From: an uncultured Flavobacteriales bacterium
Lineage (GTDB): Bacteria > Bacteroidota > Bacteroidia > Flavobacteriales_D > Sanyastnellaceae
Length of the DNA: 37,069 nt
Direction of reading: 5' to 3'
Assembly: GCA_938074325.1 (NCBI GenBank)
Contig: CALJFZ010000047.1
Span: 1-37,069 of the forward strand
Shown here: positions 26,902-35,537 of the stretch, piece by piece
How the letters are laid out: every line of letters begins with the position of its first letter
How positions within the stretch are numbered: position 1 is the first letter of the stretch
The notes under the pieces: model-generated
The model's database searches: none
Told to the model about the DNA's origin: nothing
What the model saw: the letters and a program-made list of their open reading frames with translations, nothing else
Program-made: the position numbers and the translations under genes

Positions 26902-26929
26902 CGAAAATACAGGGAATTGTCCGAACCAA
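26902..26929 (-). promoter_or_regulatory. Candidate internal promoter before the porG-like gene
   Basis: Minus-strand TATTTTCG (26902-26909, one mismatch from TAnnTTTG) with a TTG at 26927-26929, 17 bases apart. It lies in the 110-base nadK-porG gap, which is more AT-rich than its surroundings, and would give porG-uppS-bamA a promoter separate from nadK. Confidence 0.35.
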
Positions 26930-26973
26930 TTGAAAAAAACACCCAACAAAACCGGGAGTTTTTCCACGAAGGA

Positions 26974-27852
26974 TTAGCGGTCCCGAGGGTCTACACCCCA
27001 ATGCATTTTGGCGCGGACCGTGCCGAAAAATTCCTGGTGTTCGAGGTTCATCAAAAACAGCCTGAACGGGGCAGTCGTAACCTGCACTTTCCGCCCGCCA
27101 TCGAGGATGAACATCCGGGAGTCCAAACTCAATAAGAATTGGTTCTCTCGGCCGTCGGCCACCAATTGCAAGGTGCCGTCCGCTGGGATAATCAAGGGTC
27201 GGTTATTGAGGTTGTGCGGCGCCACTGGATTGATGCAAAGCACTTCCGAACCGGGCATCACGATGGGACCTCCTGCACTGAGCGAGTAGGCCGTAGATCC
27301 CGTAGGCGTGGCCACAATCAGGCCATCGGCCCAGTAATTGTTGACAAATGTGTCGTCGCGCAACACCTCCACGGCCACCATGCTCGAGGTGTCCCGTTTC
27401 ATGATGGCGACCTCGTTCAAGGCGTAGGGGAAATCACCCAATTCCATTCCTTCCACCTCCACCTTCAGCACCAGGCGCTCCTCGTACCAAACCTTGCCCG
27501 CTGCCACGGCATCCATGGCCAAGTCGATCTCCTCGGTGCCGACATTGGACAAGAATCCCAACCTTCCGGTGTTCACCCCCAAGACCGGTATTTCTCGATC
27601 GCGCACCCAAATCGCCGCCTCGAGAACCGTGCCGTCTCCCCCTACCGCAACGAGCAAATCATAGCCGTCCAATGCACTGGGCTCATCGAACGAAGCCCAA
27701 TCTTTCGCCCGGCCCATTCGCTCATCGAGCACCCGCTTGAAATTCGATTCGACGATCGGCGCTGGGTCCAATTCACGGATTCGGGACAAGATGTGCTTGA
27801 TGGCATCATCGTATTCCGGCGCAAACGTCTTACCGTGGATGGCGATTTTCAT
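26974..27852 (-). CDS. nadK: NAD kinase
   Basis: NadK phosphorylates NAD to NADP. The 292-residue protein has the signature VAVGGDGTVLEAA (about residues 69-81), GVNTGRLGFLS (about 92-102), ALNEVAIMKRD (about 143-153) and the nucleotide-binding WADGLIVATPTGSTAYSLSAGGPIV (about 174-198). Start ATG 27852 gives a normal N-terminus (MKIAIHGKTF). It is 15 bases downstream of the CBS protein gene, in the cluster typical of Bacteroidota. Confidence 0.96.
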   Translation of the reverse strand: MKIAIHGKTFAPEYDDAIKHILSRIRELDPAPIVESNFKRVLDERMGRAKDWASFDEPSALDGYDLLVAVGGDGTVLEAAIWVRDREIPVLGVNTGRLGFLSNVGTEEIDLAMDAVAAGKVWYEERLVLKVEVEGMELGDFPYALNEVAIMKRDTSSMVAVEVLRDDTFVNNYWADGLIVATPTGSTAYSLSAGGPIVMPGSEVLCINPVAPHNLNNRPLIIPADGTLQLVADGRENQFLLSLDSRMFILDGGRKVQVTTAPFRLFLMNLEHQEFFGTVRAKMHWGVDPRDR

Positions 27853-27867
27853 GTTGCTAAGGAACGG

Positions 27868-28518
27868 CTATTGTCGCAAATACCGCATAAACGCATCGTA
27901 GCGTTCTCTCATTTCCTCTTCCAACTCGGGCGCATGCAAGAAGGACTGAATGGTGTAGCCAAACCGCTGGAAGGTGGCGATGACCGGCTCGATGTCCTCC
28001 GTCTGAACCTTGAGCGTCACCTCCACATTGCTTGAATCTTCTGGGTGCGAGGTTGTGCAAGCAATCACCCGCGTGCCTGCACCTTCGGCCAATCGGGCCA
28101 CTTCGGAAATGGACAAATCACGTTCCGGCACCTCCAACACGACCACACCGCCTTTCGCCGCCCAATGCGACTGCTCAGCCAAAAAGTGCACGATGGAATG
28201 GGCGTTGACGCACCCCTTGTATTTTCCTTCATCCACTACCGGTAAGGCGTCCACCTCCGCGGCGACCAGTTGACCCACCACATCGTACAAATGCGCTTGG
28301 GGCGAAGTGAACACCATCCGGGCGTCAAACGTCGCCATGGGAGTCTCTTCGTCAACTTCCATAACATCGTCCTCGTAGATCAAGCCAGAAAATGCGTCAC
28401 CATTGACCAGCGGAAGGTGCCTGACCTTGTATTCATCCATCAAATGAAGCACCCGACCCGCCGAATCTTCGGGTTTCACGGCCGGGAGGTCAGAATTCAT
28501 AATGCGCTCTGCGTACAT
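27868..28518 (-). CDS. Two-CBS-domain protein (AcuB-like)
   Basis: A 216-residue soluble protein with a pair of CBS domains (about residues 1-60 and 62-125; RIMNSDLPAVKPEDSAGRVLHLM, VRHLPLVN, LPVVDEGKYKG), followed by an ACT-like C-terminal part (VVVLEVPERDLSISEVARLAEGAGTRVIAC, then NVEVTLKVQTEDIEPVIATFQRFGY). CBS pairs often bind adenine nucleotides, so a sensing or regulatory role is possible, but no target is known. It is the first gene of the minus-strand envelope cluster and is divergent from pdxJ, an arrangement common in the phylum. Confidence 0.85.
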   Translation of the reverse strand: MYAERIMNSDLPAVKPEDSAGRVLHLMDEYKVRHLPLVNGDAFSGLIYEDDVMEVDEETPMATFDARMVFTSPQAHLYDVVGQLVAAEVDALPVVDEGKYKGCVNAHSIVHFLAEQSHWAAKGGVVVLEVPERDLSISEVARLAEGAGTRVIACTTSHPEDSSNVEVTLKVQTEDIEPVIATFQRFGYTIQSFLHAPELEEEMRERYDAFMRYLRQ

Positions 28519-28522
28519 GGCG

Positions 28523-28530
28523 TAATTTTG
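28523..28530 (+). promoter_or_regulatory. Promoter -7 box for pdxJ
   Basis: TAATTTTG is a perfect TAnnTTTG match in the 63-base gap between the divergent CBS-protein gene and pdxJ, giving a leader of roughly 45 bases. The -33 region has only TTC at 28496-28498, slightly too far away. Confidence 0.45.
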
Positions 28531-28570
28531 CGTCTATCCACCGATGGAACGAACCGGAGGTGTTGGAATC

Positions 28571-28601
28571 GAAAGGTACGGATGACTCGACTCAGCGTCA
28601 A
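28571..28601 (-). promoter_or_regulatory. Promoter for the CBS-nadK envelope cluster
   Basis: On the minus strand TTG (28599-28601) is followed after 20 bases by TACCTTTC (28571-28578), one mismatch from TAnnTTTG. The leader to the ATG at 28518 would be about 45-50 bases. The promoter reaches into the first codons of the divergent pdxJ gene, so the two promoters overlap back to back. Confidence 0.45.
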
Positions 28602-29304
28602 CGTCAACAAAATTGCAACCCTGCGCAACGCACGCGGGGGGAAAGTGCCCAACGTGTTACACGCGGCTACGCACATCCAAAATTTTGGTGCTCAAGGGAT
28701 TACCGTTCATCCTCGGCCGGATGAACGCCACATCACGTACGCCGATGTACGTGAGTTGAAGGAGGTCGTCACCACGGAATTCAACGTCGAAGGCTATCCC
28801 TCAGATTCGTTTTTGGACTTGGTTTTGGCGGTAAAACCCGACCAAGTCACCTTGGTCCCCGATCCTCCGGGAGCATTGACATCGGACCACGGATGGGACG
28901 TTTCAGCCCATCGAGCAATGCTCGAAACCACGGTAAGCCGTCTGAAAAATGCGGGCATTCGCGTCAGCCTGTTTACCGGAACAGAAGAAGCCCACATTGA
29001 AGCCGCTGCAGAAGTAGGCACCGACCGGATCGAGCTCTACACCGAACCCTACGCCCAAGCATTTGCGGCTGGCAGCGCCGACGCCGTGGTTCCATTTGCC
29101 CGGGCTGCTGCATTTGCACATGCCTGTGGGTTGGGCGTGAATGCAGGCCATGATTTGGACGCCAACAATTTGCCGCACTTCGCTGCCAACGTACCCTACC
29201 TGGAGGAAGTGAGCATAGGTCACGCATTGATTTCAGATGCACTCTACGCGGGACTGGAGCAGACGGTGAAGACCTATTTGGATTGCTTGAAGCCGAAAGG
29301 ATGA
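28582..29304 (+). CDS. pdxJ: Pyridoxine 5'-phosphate synthase
   Basis: PdxJ condenses 1-deoxyxylulose-5-phosphate with aminoacetone-3-phosphate to form pyridoxine phosphate (DXP-dependent vitamin B6 pathway). The 240-residue protein starts with LSVNVNKIATLRNARGG, then GITVHPRPDERHI, TEFNVEGYP, QVTLVPDPPGALTSDHGWD, RIELYTEPYA and a C-terminal GVNAGHDL...EEVSIGHALISDALY, all typical. The ATG at 28582 is chosen because homology begins there; the frame continues upstream, antisense to the CBS gene. The stop overlaps the next start in an ATGA. Confidence 0.96.
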   Translation: MTRLSVNVNKIATLRNARGGKVPNVLHAATHIQNFGAQGITVHPRPDERHITYADVRELKEVVTTEFNVEGYPSDSFLDLVLAVKPDQVTLVPDPPGALTSDHGWDVSAHRAMLETTVSRLKNAGIRVSLFTGTEEAHIEAAAEVGTDRIELYTEPYAQAFAAGSADAVVPFARAAAFAHACGLGVNAGHDLDANNLPHFAANVPYLEEVSIGHALISDALYAGLEQTVKTYLDCLKPKG

Positions 29305-30083
29305 CGGCGCAATCACCTGAGCTGTTTTACCGGGAGTTGGGAGAAGCCGATGCGCCTCCCTTGATGATTTTGCACGGATTGCTGGGCACTTCTGACAATT
29401 GGCAAACGCTCGGAAAGCAATTTGCCGCAACCCACCGTGTCCACCTCATCGACCAGCGCAACCACGGGAGAAGCCCGCACAATCCTGTGCACAACTACTC
29501 TGCGATGGCAAACGATGTCTTGCACCATTTGGACCGAACAGGCATCGATCGGGCCAGCATCATCGGTCACAGCATGGGCGGAAAAACCGCCTTGATGTTT
29601 GCACACCTTCACCCCGACCGGGTCCAAAAATTGGTCGTTGCCGATATGGCCGCACGCAGCTATGCACCTCACCACGGGCCCATTTTTGACGCACTGCTAT
29701 CGGCGCCCATTGCCGAAGCCCCGGGACGAAGCGAAGTGGAACAGCACCTGATGGACCGACTTGCTGACCAGAGCATGGTGGGATTCCTGATGAAAAACTT
29801 GCGCCGGGAAAAAGCCGGCGGCTTTGCGTGGCGGCCCAACATCAGCGCACTGGCACAGGCTCTCGGTGAAGTAGTCGATGCCGTGCCGATGGGGATGAAT
29901 ACCCTGCCCACATTGGCCATTTACGGGGGCCAATCCAATTACGTCAACGAACAGGACTTGGAGGTATTCGGAGACGCATGCATGCAATTCCAATCCCATG
30001 AGATCGAAGATGCAGGTCATTGGCTGCACGCAAGTCACCCCACAGAATTTTTTGAAGAGGTCAGTTCCTTTCTTGAGGCCTGA
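29301..30083 (+). CDS. Alpha/beta-hydrolase (YbfF-like esterase)
   Basis: A 260-residue alpha/beta-hydrolase fold protein. It has the oxyanion region LHGLLGTSDNWQTLG (about residues 24-38), IDQRNHGRSPH (about 50-60), the nucleophile elbow GHSMGGKTAL with Ser about 95, and a late catalytic His in EDAGHWLHASHP (about 239-250). The pattern DQRNHGRS...GHSMGGK is typical of the YbfF esterase group; the natural substrate is unknown. The ATG at 29301 overlaps the pdxJ stop (ATGA), so it is coupled to pdxJ. It converges with the CLC gene, with only three bases between them. Confidence 0.88.
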   Translation: MTAQSPELFYRELGEADAPPLMILHGLLGTSDNWQTLGKQFAATHRVHLIDQRNHGRSPHNPVHNYSAMANDVLHHLDRTGIDRASIIGHSMGGKTALMFAHLHPDRVQKLVVADMAARSYAPHHGPIFDALLSAPIAEAPGRSEVEQHLMDRLADQSMVGFLMKNLRREKAGGFAWRPNISALAQALGEVVDAVPMGMNTLPTLAIYGGQSNYVNEQDLEVFGDACMQFQSHEIEDAGHWLHASHPTEFFEEVSSFLEA

Positions 30084-30086
30084 CGC

Positions 30087-31868
30087 TCAGCGGATGCTCG
30101 TATCCTTCAGCCATTTGCGGTAGGCATCGAACAAAGTGGTTTGGGCAACAAATCCAATGTACCGCTCATCATCTACAACCGGCAAGAAGACTGCATTCGT
30201 TCGCTCAAACGCACGCATCACCTGCTCCATTTTCCCTTTTGCATCCACAGTGGCTTCCGGCAAGACCATGAGTTCATGTACTTTGAGTTTTTCATACAGC
30301 GCCTGGTCGAACATGACCTCGCGCACGTCTTGCAAATCCACCACTCCCAGCAGGTGACGGTGCCGATCCAAGACCGGAAACAGGTTGCGTGAACTGCGTT
30401 CAATAATGGGGATCAACTGGCCCAACGTCCAGTGCGGATTCAGGACTTCGAAATCCGAGACCACCATCTCATCCAACTTCATCAGGGTGAGCACGGATTG
30501 GTCTTTGTCGTGGGTCAATAGCTCGCCCCGCTCTGCCAATTCCCGTGTGTAAACGCTGTTGCGCATCCACCACTTTGACAATTGGAAACTGATGCCTGAG
30601 GTCAACATTACCGGGACAAAAAGCGCGTACCCCCCGCTGACTTCAGCTACGAGTAGAATGGCCGTAAGCGGCGCGTGCAGCACTCCGGCAAGCAACCCGG
30701 CAATGCCTGCCAATACCGCGTTTCCAATGGGCATTGACCACATGGGGCCCATCCAACCCGTCACCAGTGCAAATTGATACCCCAGCAGCCCGCCGCAAAA
30801 AATCGCCGGAGCGAAAACCCCTGCCACCCCTCCGGCGCTGAGCGTTACACCCGTCAAAATCGGCTTCAGCGCCCAGGCGAGCATCAAGAAACCAATGAGC
30901 GCCCACCCTTCCGGATCCAAGCGCCGCATCGACATGTCCGAAGCCAGCATCTCCGCATGGCCTTTGAACAAGGCATTGACCACTTCATACCCTTCCCCGT
31001 AGAGCGAAGGAAACAGCAAGATGGCCCCTCCGATGACTGCGCCGCCTACCCAGATGCGCAGCCGGCCCGAGGGCAACCAATTCACCACGGAACTCGCTCC
31101 GAGGTAGAGGCGGGAAAACAAGACAGAGCCAGCGCCGCATAGGGTGCCCAGCAACACGTAAAGCGGGAGGTTGGCCATCCGAAATCCCTCCAGTGCAGGT
31201 GGTGTCAGGATGTTGCCGTCCCCCATCAAGGCCGTTGCTGTGATCAGGGCCGTCAAGGACGCGAGGAGCAAGGGGACCAGCGAGGTAGCCGTCAGGTCAA
31301 TCATGATGACTTCCACTGCAAAAATGATGGCGGCAACCGGCGCTTTGAACAATGCCGCAAGGGAGGCGGATGCGGCACACCCAATCAGCAACAAGCGGCG
31401 GTTGAACGAACGCTTGGTTTGGCGACCAATTTCCGAACCGATGGCGGCTGCCGATTGCAGCGACGGTCCCTCAAGACCCCCCGAGCCCCCAAGCCCGACC
31501 GAGAGGGAGCTCGTGATGAGCGGTGCAAACATCCAGGTGCGTTTGATCCTCCCGTGCCGTTGCGATAACGCGTGCAAAATGCTCGGGACACCGGGGCCCG
31601 GGTGATCTCCCCGTAACCAATTTCTCACCACCCAGCGTGTCGCCAGCAGGCCGATCAAAGGCCCAATGCCCAACCACCATCCCCAACTTGACCAATCCGC
31701 AAATCCCGACATGCCGTCGTGAAGGCCTCCCACCACGCGCTTGAGTAAGACCGCGAACAGTCCTGCAGCCAACCCCGTTAGCACCGCCCAGCCCAGGAGC
31801 GCCCGTTCCGACGATTTCCAATCGGAATCGAGCAAGTTCACTGCCCATTTGCGAAAGCGACGTCCCAT
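30087..31868 (-). CDS. CLC-family anion channel/transporter with C-terminal CBS domains
   Basis: A 593-residue membrane protein of the CLC family. Signatures: GPGVP (residues 91-95, equivalent to GSGIP), GLEGP (131-135, holding the gating glutamate Glu133), GVFAP (350-354) and the anion-site tyrosine in SVYTREL (Tyr440). The residues aligned with E. coli Glu202-Glu203 read Glu186-Val187, so the internal proton glutamate appears replaced by valine, as in animal CLC channels. The Pro in GPGVP corresponds to the residue linked to nitrate selectivity in plant AtCLCa. Two CBS domains occupy about 455-590 and are probably cytoplasmic regulators. Transport mode and anion are inferences. Confidence 0.92.
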   Translation of the reverse strand: MGRRFRKWAVNLLDSDWKSSERALLGWAVLTGLAAGLFAVLLKRVVGGLHDGMSGFADWSSWGWWLGIGPLIGLLATRWVVRNWLRGDHPGPGVPSILHALSQRHGRIKRTWMFAPLITSSLSVGLGGSGGLEGPSLQSAAAIGSEIGRQTKRSFNRRLLLIGCAASASLAALFKAPVAAIIFAVEVIMIDLTATSLVPLLLASLTALITATALMGDGNILTPPALEGFRMANLPLYVLLGTLCGAGSVLFSRLYLGASSVVNWLPSGRLRIWVGGAVIGGAILLFPSLYGEGYEVVNALFKGHAEMLASDMSMRRLDPEGWALIGFLMLAWALKPILTGVTLSAGGVAGVFAPAIFCGGLLGYQFALVTGWMGPMWSMPIGNAVLAGIAGLLAGVLHAPLTAILLVAEVSGGYALFVPVMLTSGISFQLSKWWMRNSVYTRELAERGELLTHDKDQSVLTLMKLDEMVVSDFEVLNPHWTLGQLIPIIERSSRNLFPVLDRHRHLLGVVDLQDVREVMFDQALYEKLKVHELMVLPEATVDAKGKMEQVMRAFERTNAVFLPVVDDERYIGFVAQTTLFDAYRKWLKDTSIR

Positions 31869-31881
31869 GCGACAAATTTCG

Positions 31882-31910
31882 TTGGAATCATCGGTTAAGA
31901 ACTACCTTCG
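31882..31910 (+). promoter_or_regulatory. Candidate promoter for the universal stress protein gene
   Basis: TTG (31882-31884) and TACCTTCG (31903-31910) are separated by 18 bases; the second is one mismatch from TAnnTTTG and is identical to the box before ferritin. The ATG at 31934 would be about 17 bases after the transcription start. Confidence 0.45.
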
Positions 31911-31933
31911 TTTGGAAATTGATCAACACGGAA

Positions 31934-32767
31934 ATGGCACAACATCGCATCCTCGTCCCCATGGACTTCACCCCTGTCAGTGACATTGCACTCGAACACG
32001 CAATCGTTGTCGGGAAAGCGTTTGACAGTGAAATCTTGTTGCTTCACATCATCGGTTCCAAGAAGGAAATGACCGATGCGCGGTTGCGCATGGAGGCGTG
32101 GAAAGAAAAGGCCGAGGGCAACTACCCCCACAAGGTGAGTACCGCCGTGCGCATCGGTTCCATTTTTGAAGACATTGACGATGTTGCCGTGGAGCAGGAT
32201 GCCAACTTGGTCATCATGGGCACACACGGATTGAAGGGCATGCAGTTTTTGACCGGTGGCCGCGCCCTGCGCATTGTCACCAACTGTTCTACGCCGTTCA
32301 TCATCACCCAAGAACGCGGCATCAAGGACACGGGATACGACGACATCGTGGTGCCACTGGACTTGCATCAGGACACCAAGCAAAAGCTGTCGACGGTGGC
32401 CGAAATGGCGAAGTACTTCAAAGGCCGCGTGCACATCATCAGCCCAGCTGAATCCGATGAATTCTTGCAAAATCAACTCAAGCGCAACATCGAGTTTGCC
32501 AAAGAGTACTTCTCAGAGCGCGGCATCGAATACACCGTGAAAATCTCTGAGCACAGCTCCAGCAGCTTCGTCAAGGATGTTGTGCGTTATGCCGCTTCCA
32601 TTGAGGCGGATTTGATCAGCATCATGAACCTGCATGAGAAGAGTTTGATGGGCATCTTGGGGCAGCCCTACGAGCAGCAAATCATCACCAACGAAGCCCA
32701 GCTGCCCGTCCTCATCATCAACCCCATTGAGACCCGTGTGATCCGAGGTTCGGTGTTCGCACAATAA
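31934..32767 (+). CDS. Tandem-domain universal stress protein (UspA family)
   Basis: A 277-residue soluble protein with two Usp folds. Domain 1 (about 1-138) begins RILVPMDFTPVSDIALEHA and carries a nucleotide-binding-like GTHGLKGMQFLTGGRAL, where the usual Ser/Thr after the last glycine is Arg. Domain 2 (about 140-270) starts DIVVPLDLHQDTKQKL and has a degenerate loop (MNLHEKSLMGILGQPYEQQI), so it probably does not bind ATP. The start ATG 31934 (MAQHRILVP) is preferred to an in-frame ATG five codons earlier. It stands alone, converging with the phosphatase gene. Confidence 0.9.
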   Translation: MAQHRILVPMDFTPVSDIALEHAIVVGKAFDSEILLLHIIGSKKEMTDARLRMEAWKEKAEGNYPHKVSTAVRIGSIFEDIDDVAVEQDANLVIMGTHGLKGMQFLTGGRALRIVTNCSTPFIITQERGIKDTGYDDIVVPLDLHQDTKQKLSTVAEMAKYFKGRVHIISPAESDEFLQNQLKRNIEFAKEYFSERGIEYTVKISEHSSSSFVKDVVRYAASIEADLISIMNLHEKSLMGILGQPYEQQIITNEAQLPVLIINPIETRVIRGSVFAQ

Positions 32768-32773
32768 ACCGCC

Positions 32774-34570
32774 TCAAACACGGACACCCACCACGAGGAC
32801 GTCATCGACCTGTTCTTCGTCGCCTTTCCAATCGTGGAAGGCTTGGGCGAGGGCCTGTTCCATTTCTCCGCTCTCCATGGTTGCCACGTGAACGAGGAGC
32901 TCACGGAACCGCTTGCGCATGAATTTCTTGCCCTTGGGTCCTCCGAATTGATCGGGGAACCCGTCGGTTGCCGCAAAGATGACGTCCCCTGGCACGAGGG
33001 GCAGCGTCTGCATCTGGTATTGCCGCGTCCCGGGCTCGAATGAAGCGATGGCCATTTTGTCGGGCTTCAACTCCTGCAGCATTCCCTTGCGCACGAGGTA
33101 GAGCGGACAATTGGCGCCACTGTATTCCAATTCCATGCGCTCCATGTCAATGCTCACGAACGCCAGGTCCATGCCGTCGTTGACCGCCCCGTCCACCTCC
33201 GATCCAAATCCACCTGGGCGCAGCAACGCACAAGCCGATCGGTTTAGTTGCTCCAGCACCCGGTCGGGCTGGGTGTAGACCTTGGTGATCCGCTCAAGGG
33301 CATGGTGGCCAATCAAGCTCATAAACGCCCCAGGTACACCGTGGCCCGTGCAGTCAATGGCTGAAAACATGCGCACCCGTCCCACGGAGTGAAACCAATA
33401 GAAATCACCCGATACGCCGTCCCGCGGTGCGTAAAAAACTGCGGAAGTATCAAACACTTTGGAGCGGTCCTTTTCGGACGGGAGAATGGCTTGTTGGATG
33501 CGCTTCGCATAGTCGATGCTATCCCGTAGGTCACCGTATAAAGACTCCGCGACCTCCTTCTGTTCTTTTACTTCTGCGGTACGCTGCTCCACCTTCGCTT
33601 CCATTTCCCGCTCGTTGTTGGCCAAGTCATCGCGCATCTTCAAGATGGCCTGCCCCAGTGCGTCGTCTTCACTGAGCGGCGAATATTCCGCATCAAATTG
33701 GCCTTGACCCACTTGCAAACTGAATGCCCGCGTACGGCTCAATCCGTCGGCCAATCGGTTAACCGCAATGGCCATCTCACCGATTTCATCTCCGCCGGCC
33801 TCCACCTTTTTCTCCAGTGGCGCTCCCCGTCCCATGTAAATCAAGGCACGTTTGAGTTCGCCGATGGGCCGGACGATGGATTTGGTCACCCACCACGCGA
33901 TCAAAAATCCCAAGACCAAAATTCCCAATGCCACGTTGCCCGCGTACCACTGCAGCTGCGTCCCCAATTGGTCCATCTGCGTCGTTGATGCAGAGAGGGC
34001 ATCGGTCTGGGCTTGCGACATGGCGTCCATGTGGCGGCGAATGGACTCTGTGAACGATGGAATGCTCGATCCGTCCAACGCATAGTATTCGGCATCCATA
34101 ATGGCGATGGGATCGTCGTACGCCTGGAATGTGGGCAAAAGGCGCATGACTTCGCGGTACACCAAAAACAAGTGCTCGATGTCACGGCTCAAGGAGTCAA
34201 ACTGCAATTGCAAATCCTCATCGGACCAATCGGCCACCAGGGGCCGCAATCCTTGAATTTGGCCCGGGATTTCTTCCTCCATCAGTCGCTGAAGTTGGAT
34301 TTTTTCCGGATCACGAGGTCCCGACTGCACCGAAAGCCAGTGGCGAATCAGGATGCGCGTCTCACTGACCGAACGATCCAACGATTCCAACTGCTGAATG
34401 CTCGGTGTGAGCACACCGTCGATGTGCCGGCTGAGTTGTTGGCTCTCCACCAACGTACTTCGCGTCAGTAAGAACAAAGCGCCCACCGCCAACCCAAACA
34501 CGCCGAAGCCAACGGATATGCGCCATCCGATGCCCCATTGGAATTTCCTGGGTGCCGACGTGTGAATCAT
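32774..34570 (-). CDS. Membrane HAMP sensor with SpoIIE-type PP2C phosphatase output
   Basis: A 598-residue signalling protein. Order: TM helix 1 (about 17-36), a helical periplasmic domain (37-208), TM helix 2 (209-228), HAMP (229-281), a coiled-coil linker (310-352) and a SpoIIE/RsbU-type phosphatase domain (355-598). Metal-binding aspartates of the PP2C fold are visible in GVSGDFYW (Asp389), AIDCTGHGVPGAFMS (Asp406), AATDGFPDQFGG (Asp536) and the terminal DDVLVVG. The family dephosphorylates phosphoserine on STAS anti-sigma-antagonists; no such partner is in the window. It is the third gene after the YfiR-like and TPR-like genes, 40 bases downstream of the latter. Confidence 0.9.
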   Translation of the reverse strand: MIHTSAPRKFQWGIGWRISVGFGVFGLAVGALFLLTRSTLVESQQLSRHIDGVLTPSIQQLESLDRSVSETRILIRHWLSVQSGPRDPEKIQLQRLMEEEIPGQIQGLRPLVADWSDEDLQLQFDSLSRDIEHLFLVYREVMRLLPTFQAYDDPIAIMDAEYYALDGSSIPSFTESIRRHMDAMSQAQTDALSASTTQMDQLGTQLQWYAGNVALGILVLGFLIAWWVTKSIVRPIGELKRALIYMGRGAPLEKKVEAGGDEIGEMAIAVNRLADGLSRTRAFSLQVGQGQFDAEYSPLSEDDALGQAILKMRDDLANNEREMEAKVEQRTAEVKEQKEVAESLYGDLRDSIDYAKRIQQAILPSEKDRSKVFDTSAVFYAPRDGVSGDFYWFHSVGRVRMFSAIDCTGHGVPGAFMSLIGHHALERITKVYTQPDRVLEQLNRSACALLRPGGFGSEVDGAVNDGMDLAFVSIDMERMELEYSGANCPLYLVRKGMLQELKPDKMAIASFEPGTRQYQMQTLPLVPGDVIFAATDGFPDQFGGPKGKKFMRKRFRELLVHVATMESGEMEQALAQAFHDWKGDEEQVDDVLVVGVRV

Positions 34571-34610
34571 GCCAGCAATTTAACGCGGGAAGGTCAGGTT
34601 TTCGCGCCGG

Positions 34611-35537
34611 TCAGTCTTTCTGCAAAACCGCCTCGATTTTGCGCTTGTAAGCGTCCGACTCGTCAGGTTGAGACAACGCATAGTGGATGGTCATCAATCC
34701 TTTCAAAGTCTCTAAGCGGTTGGGACGCTGTCGATGTGCCATTTCCATGGGGACCAACGCCGTTTCAAACAGCCCCACGCAAGCATCCTGAATTTCCATG
34801 AGCTCAAACATGGACGTCTCGTGGTTGATGCGCTTCAATTGGCGCACACCGTGATTGTACAACGTGATGGCCAAGTTGTACAGCGTCGGGTAATGGTCCG
34901 GCGCGAAATTCAACGACGACTCATAATGCGCTATCGCGCCCTCGAACAGCATGGATTCGTCTTCCTTCCCAGCGTATCGGTCCGATTCCAACAACCTTGC
35001 ATGGGCCTGTCCGAGGTAGCGGTGCAAATCGGCGCGCTGAGCCTTGGCGTCGTGCCCGGGATCCAGGGCTTGTTCGATGGCTTCGTACCGTCCCATCAAC
35101 CCCATGATCTCAGCCTCCGCTCCGAGCGTGAACCCCTCGACGCGTTCGATGGCTTCACGGAAATACGTTCGGGCCATGAAATCCAGCGCCTCACGGGCCG
35201 TCCGATCATCACGCGAGGACAACATTCCCAAATCCAACGCACGTTGCAGGCTGTTTACTGCTTCCGTACGCTCTTGTGCTTCTAGGCCTGACGCTCCACT
35301 CGCCTTGAAGCGCTCTTTTTGGATGAATCCCAGCACCAGCCACGCCCGCGCATTCGAGCGCAATGACGCGTCCTGCATTTGTCCCTGCAACACCGAATGG
35401 GCCGCGTCCCATCGTTGTGCCTGCATGAGCGACTCCGCTTGTTCCAGCGGAGATTGGGCCCAAGCAACCACCGTTGATAGCGCCATCAGGCCTGCCAGCA
35501 ACGTCACAGCAAATCGTGGAAGTTGATTGGTTTTCAT
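34611..35537 (-). CDS. Secreted TPR-like helical repeat protein
   Basis: A 308-residue exported protein: signal peptide (MKTNQLPRFAVTLLAGLMALSTVVAWAQ), then helical repeats resembling TPRs, for example LEQAESLMQAQRWDAAHSVLQ, ARAWLVLGFIQKER, EGAIAHYESSLNFAPDHYPTLYNLAITLY and a final METAL-like ETALVPMEMAHRQRPNRLETLKGLM. No enzyme motif is seen, so a protein-binding role in the periplasm is likely. Start ATG 35537 overlaps the stop of the YfiR-like gene in an ATGA. Its position between YfiR-like and phosphatase genes suggests it belongs to the same signalling unit. Confidence 0.82.
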   Translation of the reverse strand: MKTNQLPRFAVTLLAGLMALSTVVAWAQSPLEQAESLMQAQRWDAAHSVLQGQMQDASLRSNARAWLVLGFIQKERFKASGASGLEAQERTEAVNSLQRALDLGMLSSRDDRTAREALDFMARTYFREAIERVEGFTLGAEAEIMGLMGRYEAIEQALDPGHDAKAQRADLHRYLGQAHARLLESDRYAGKEDESMLFEGAIAHYESSLNFAPDHYPTLYNLAITLYNHGVRQLKRINHETSMFELMEIQDACVGLFETALVPMEMAHRQRPNRLETLKGLMTIHYALSQPDESDAYKRKIEAVLQKD

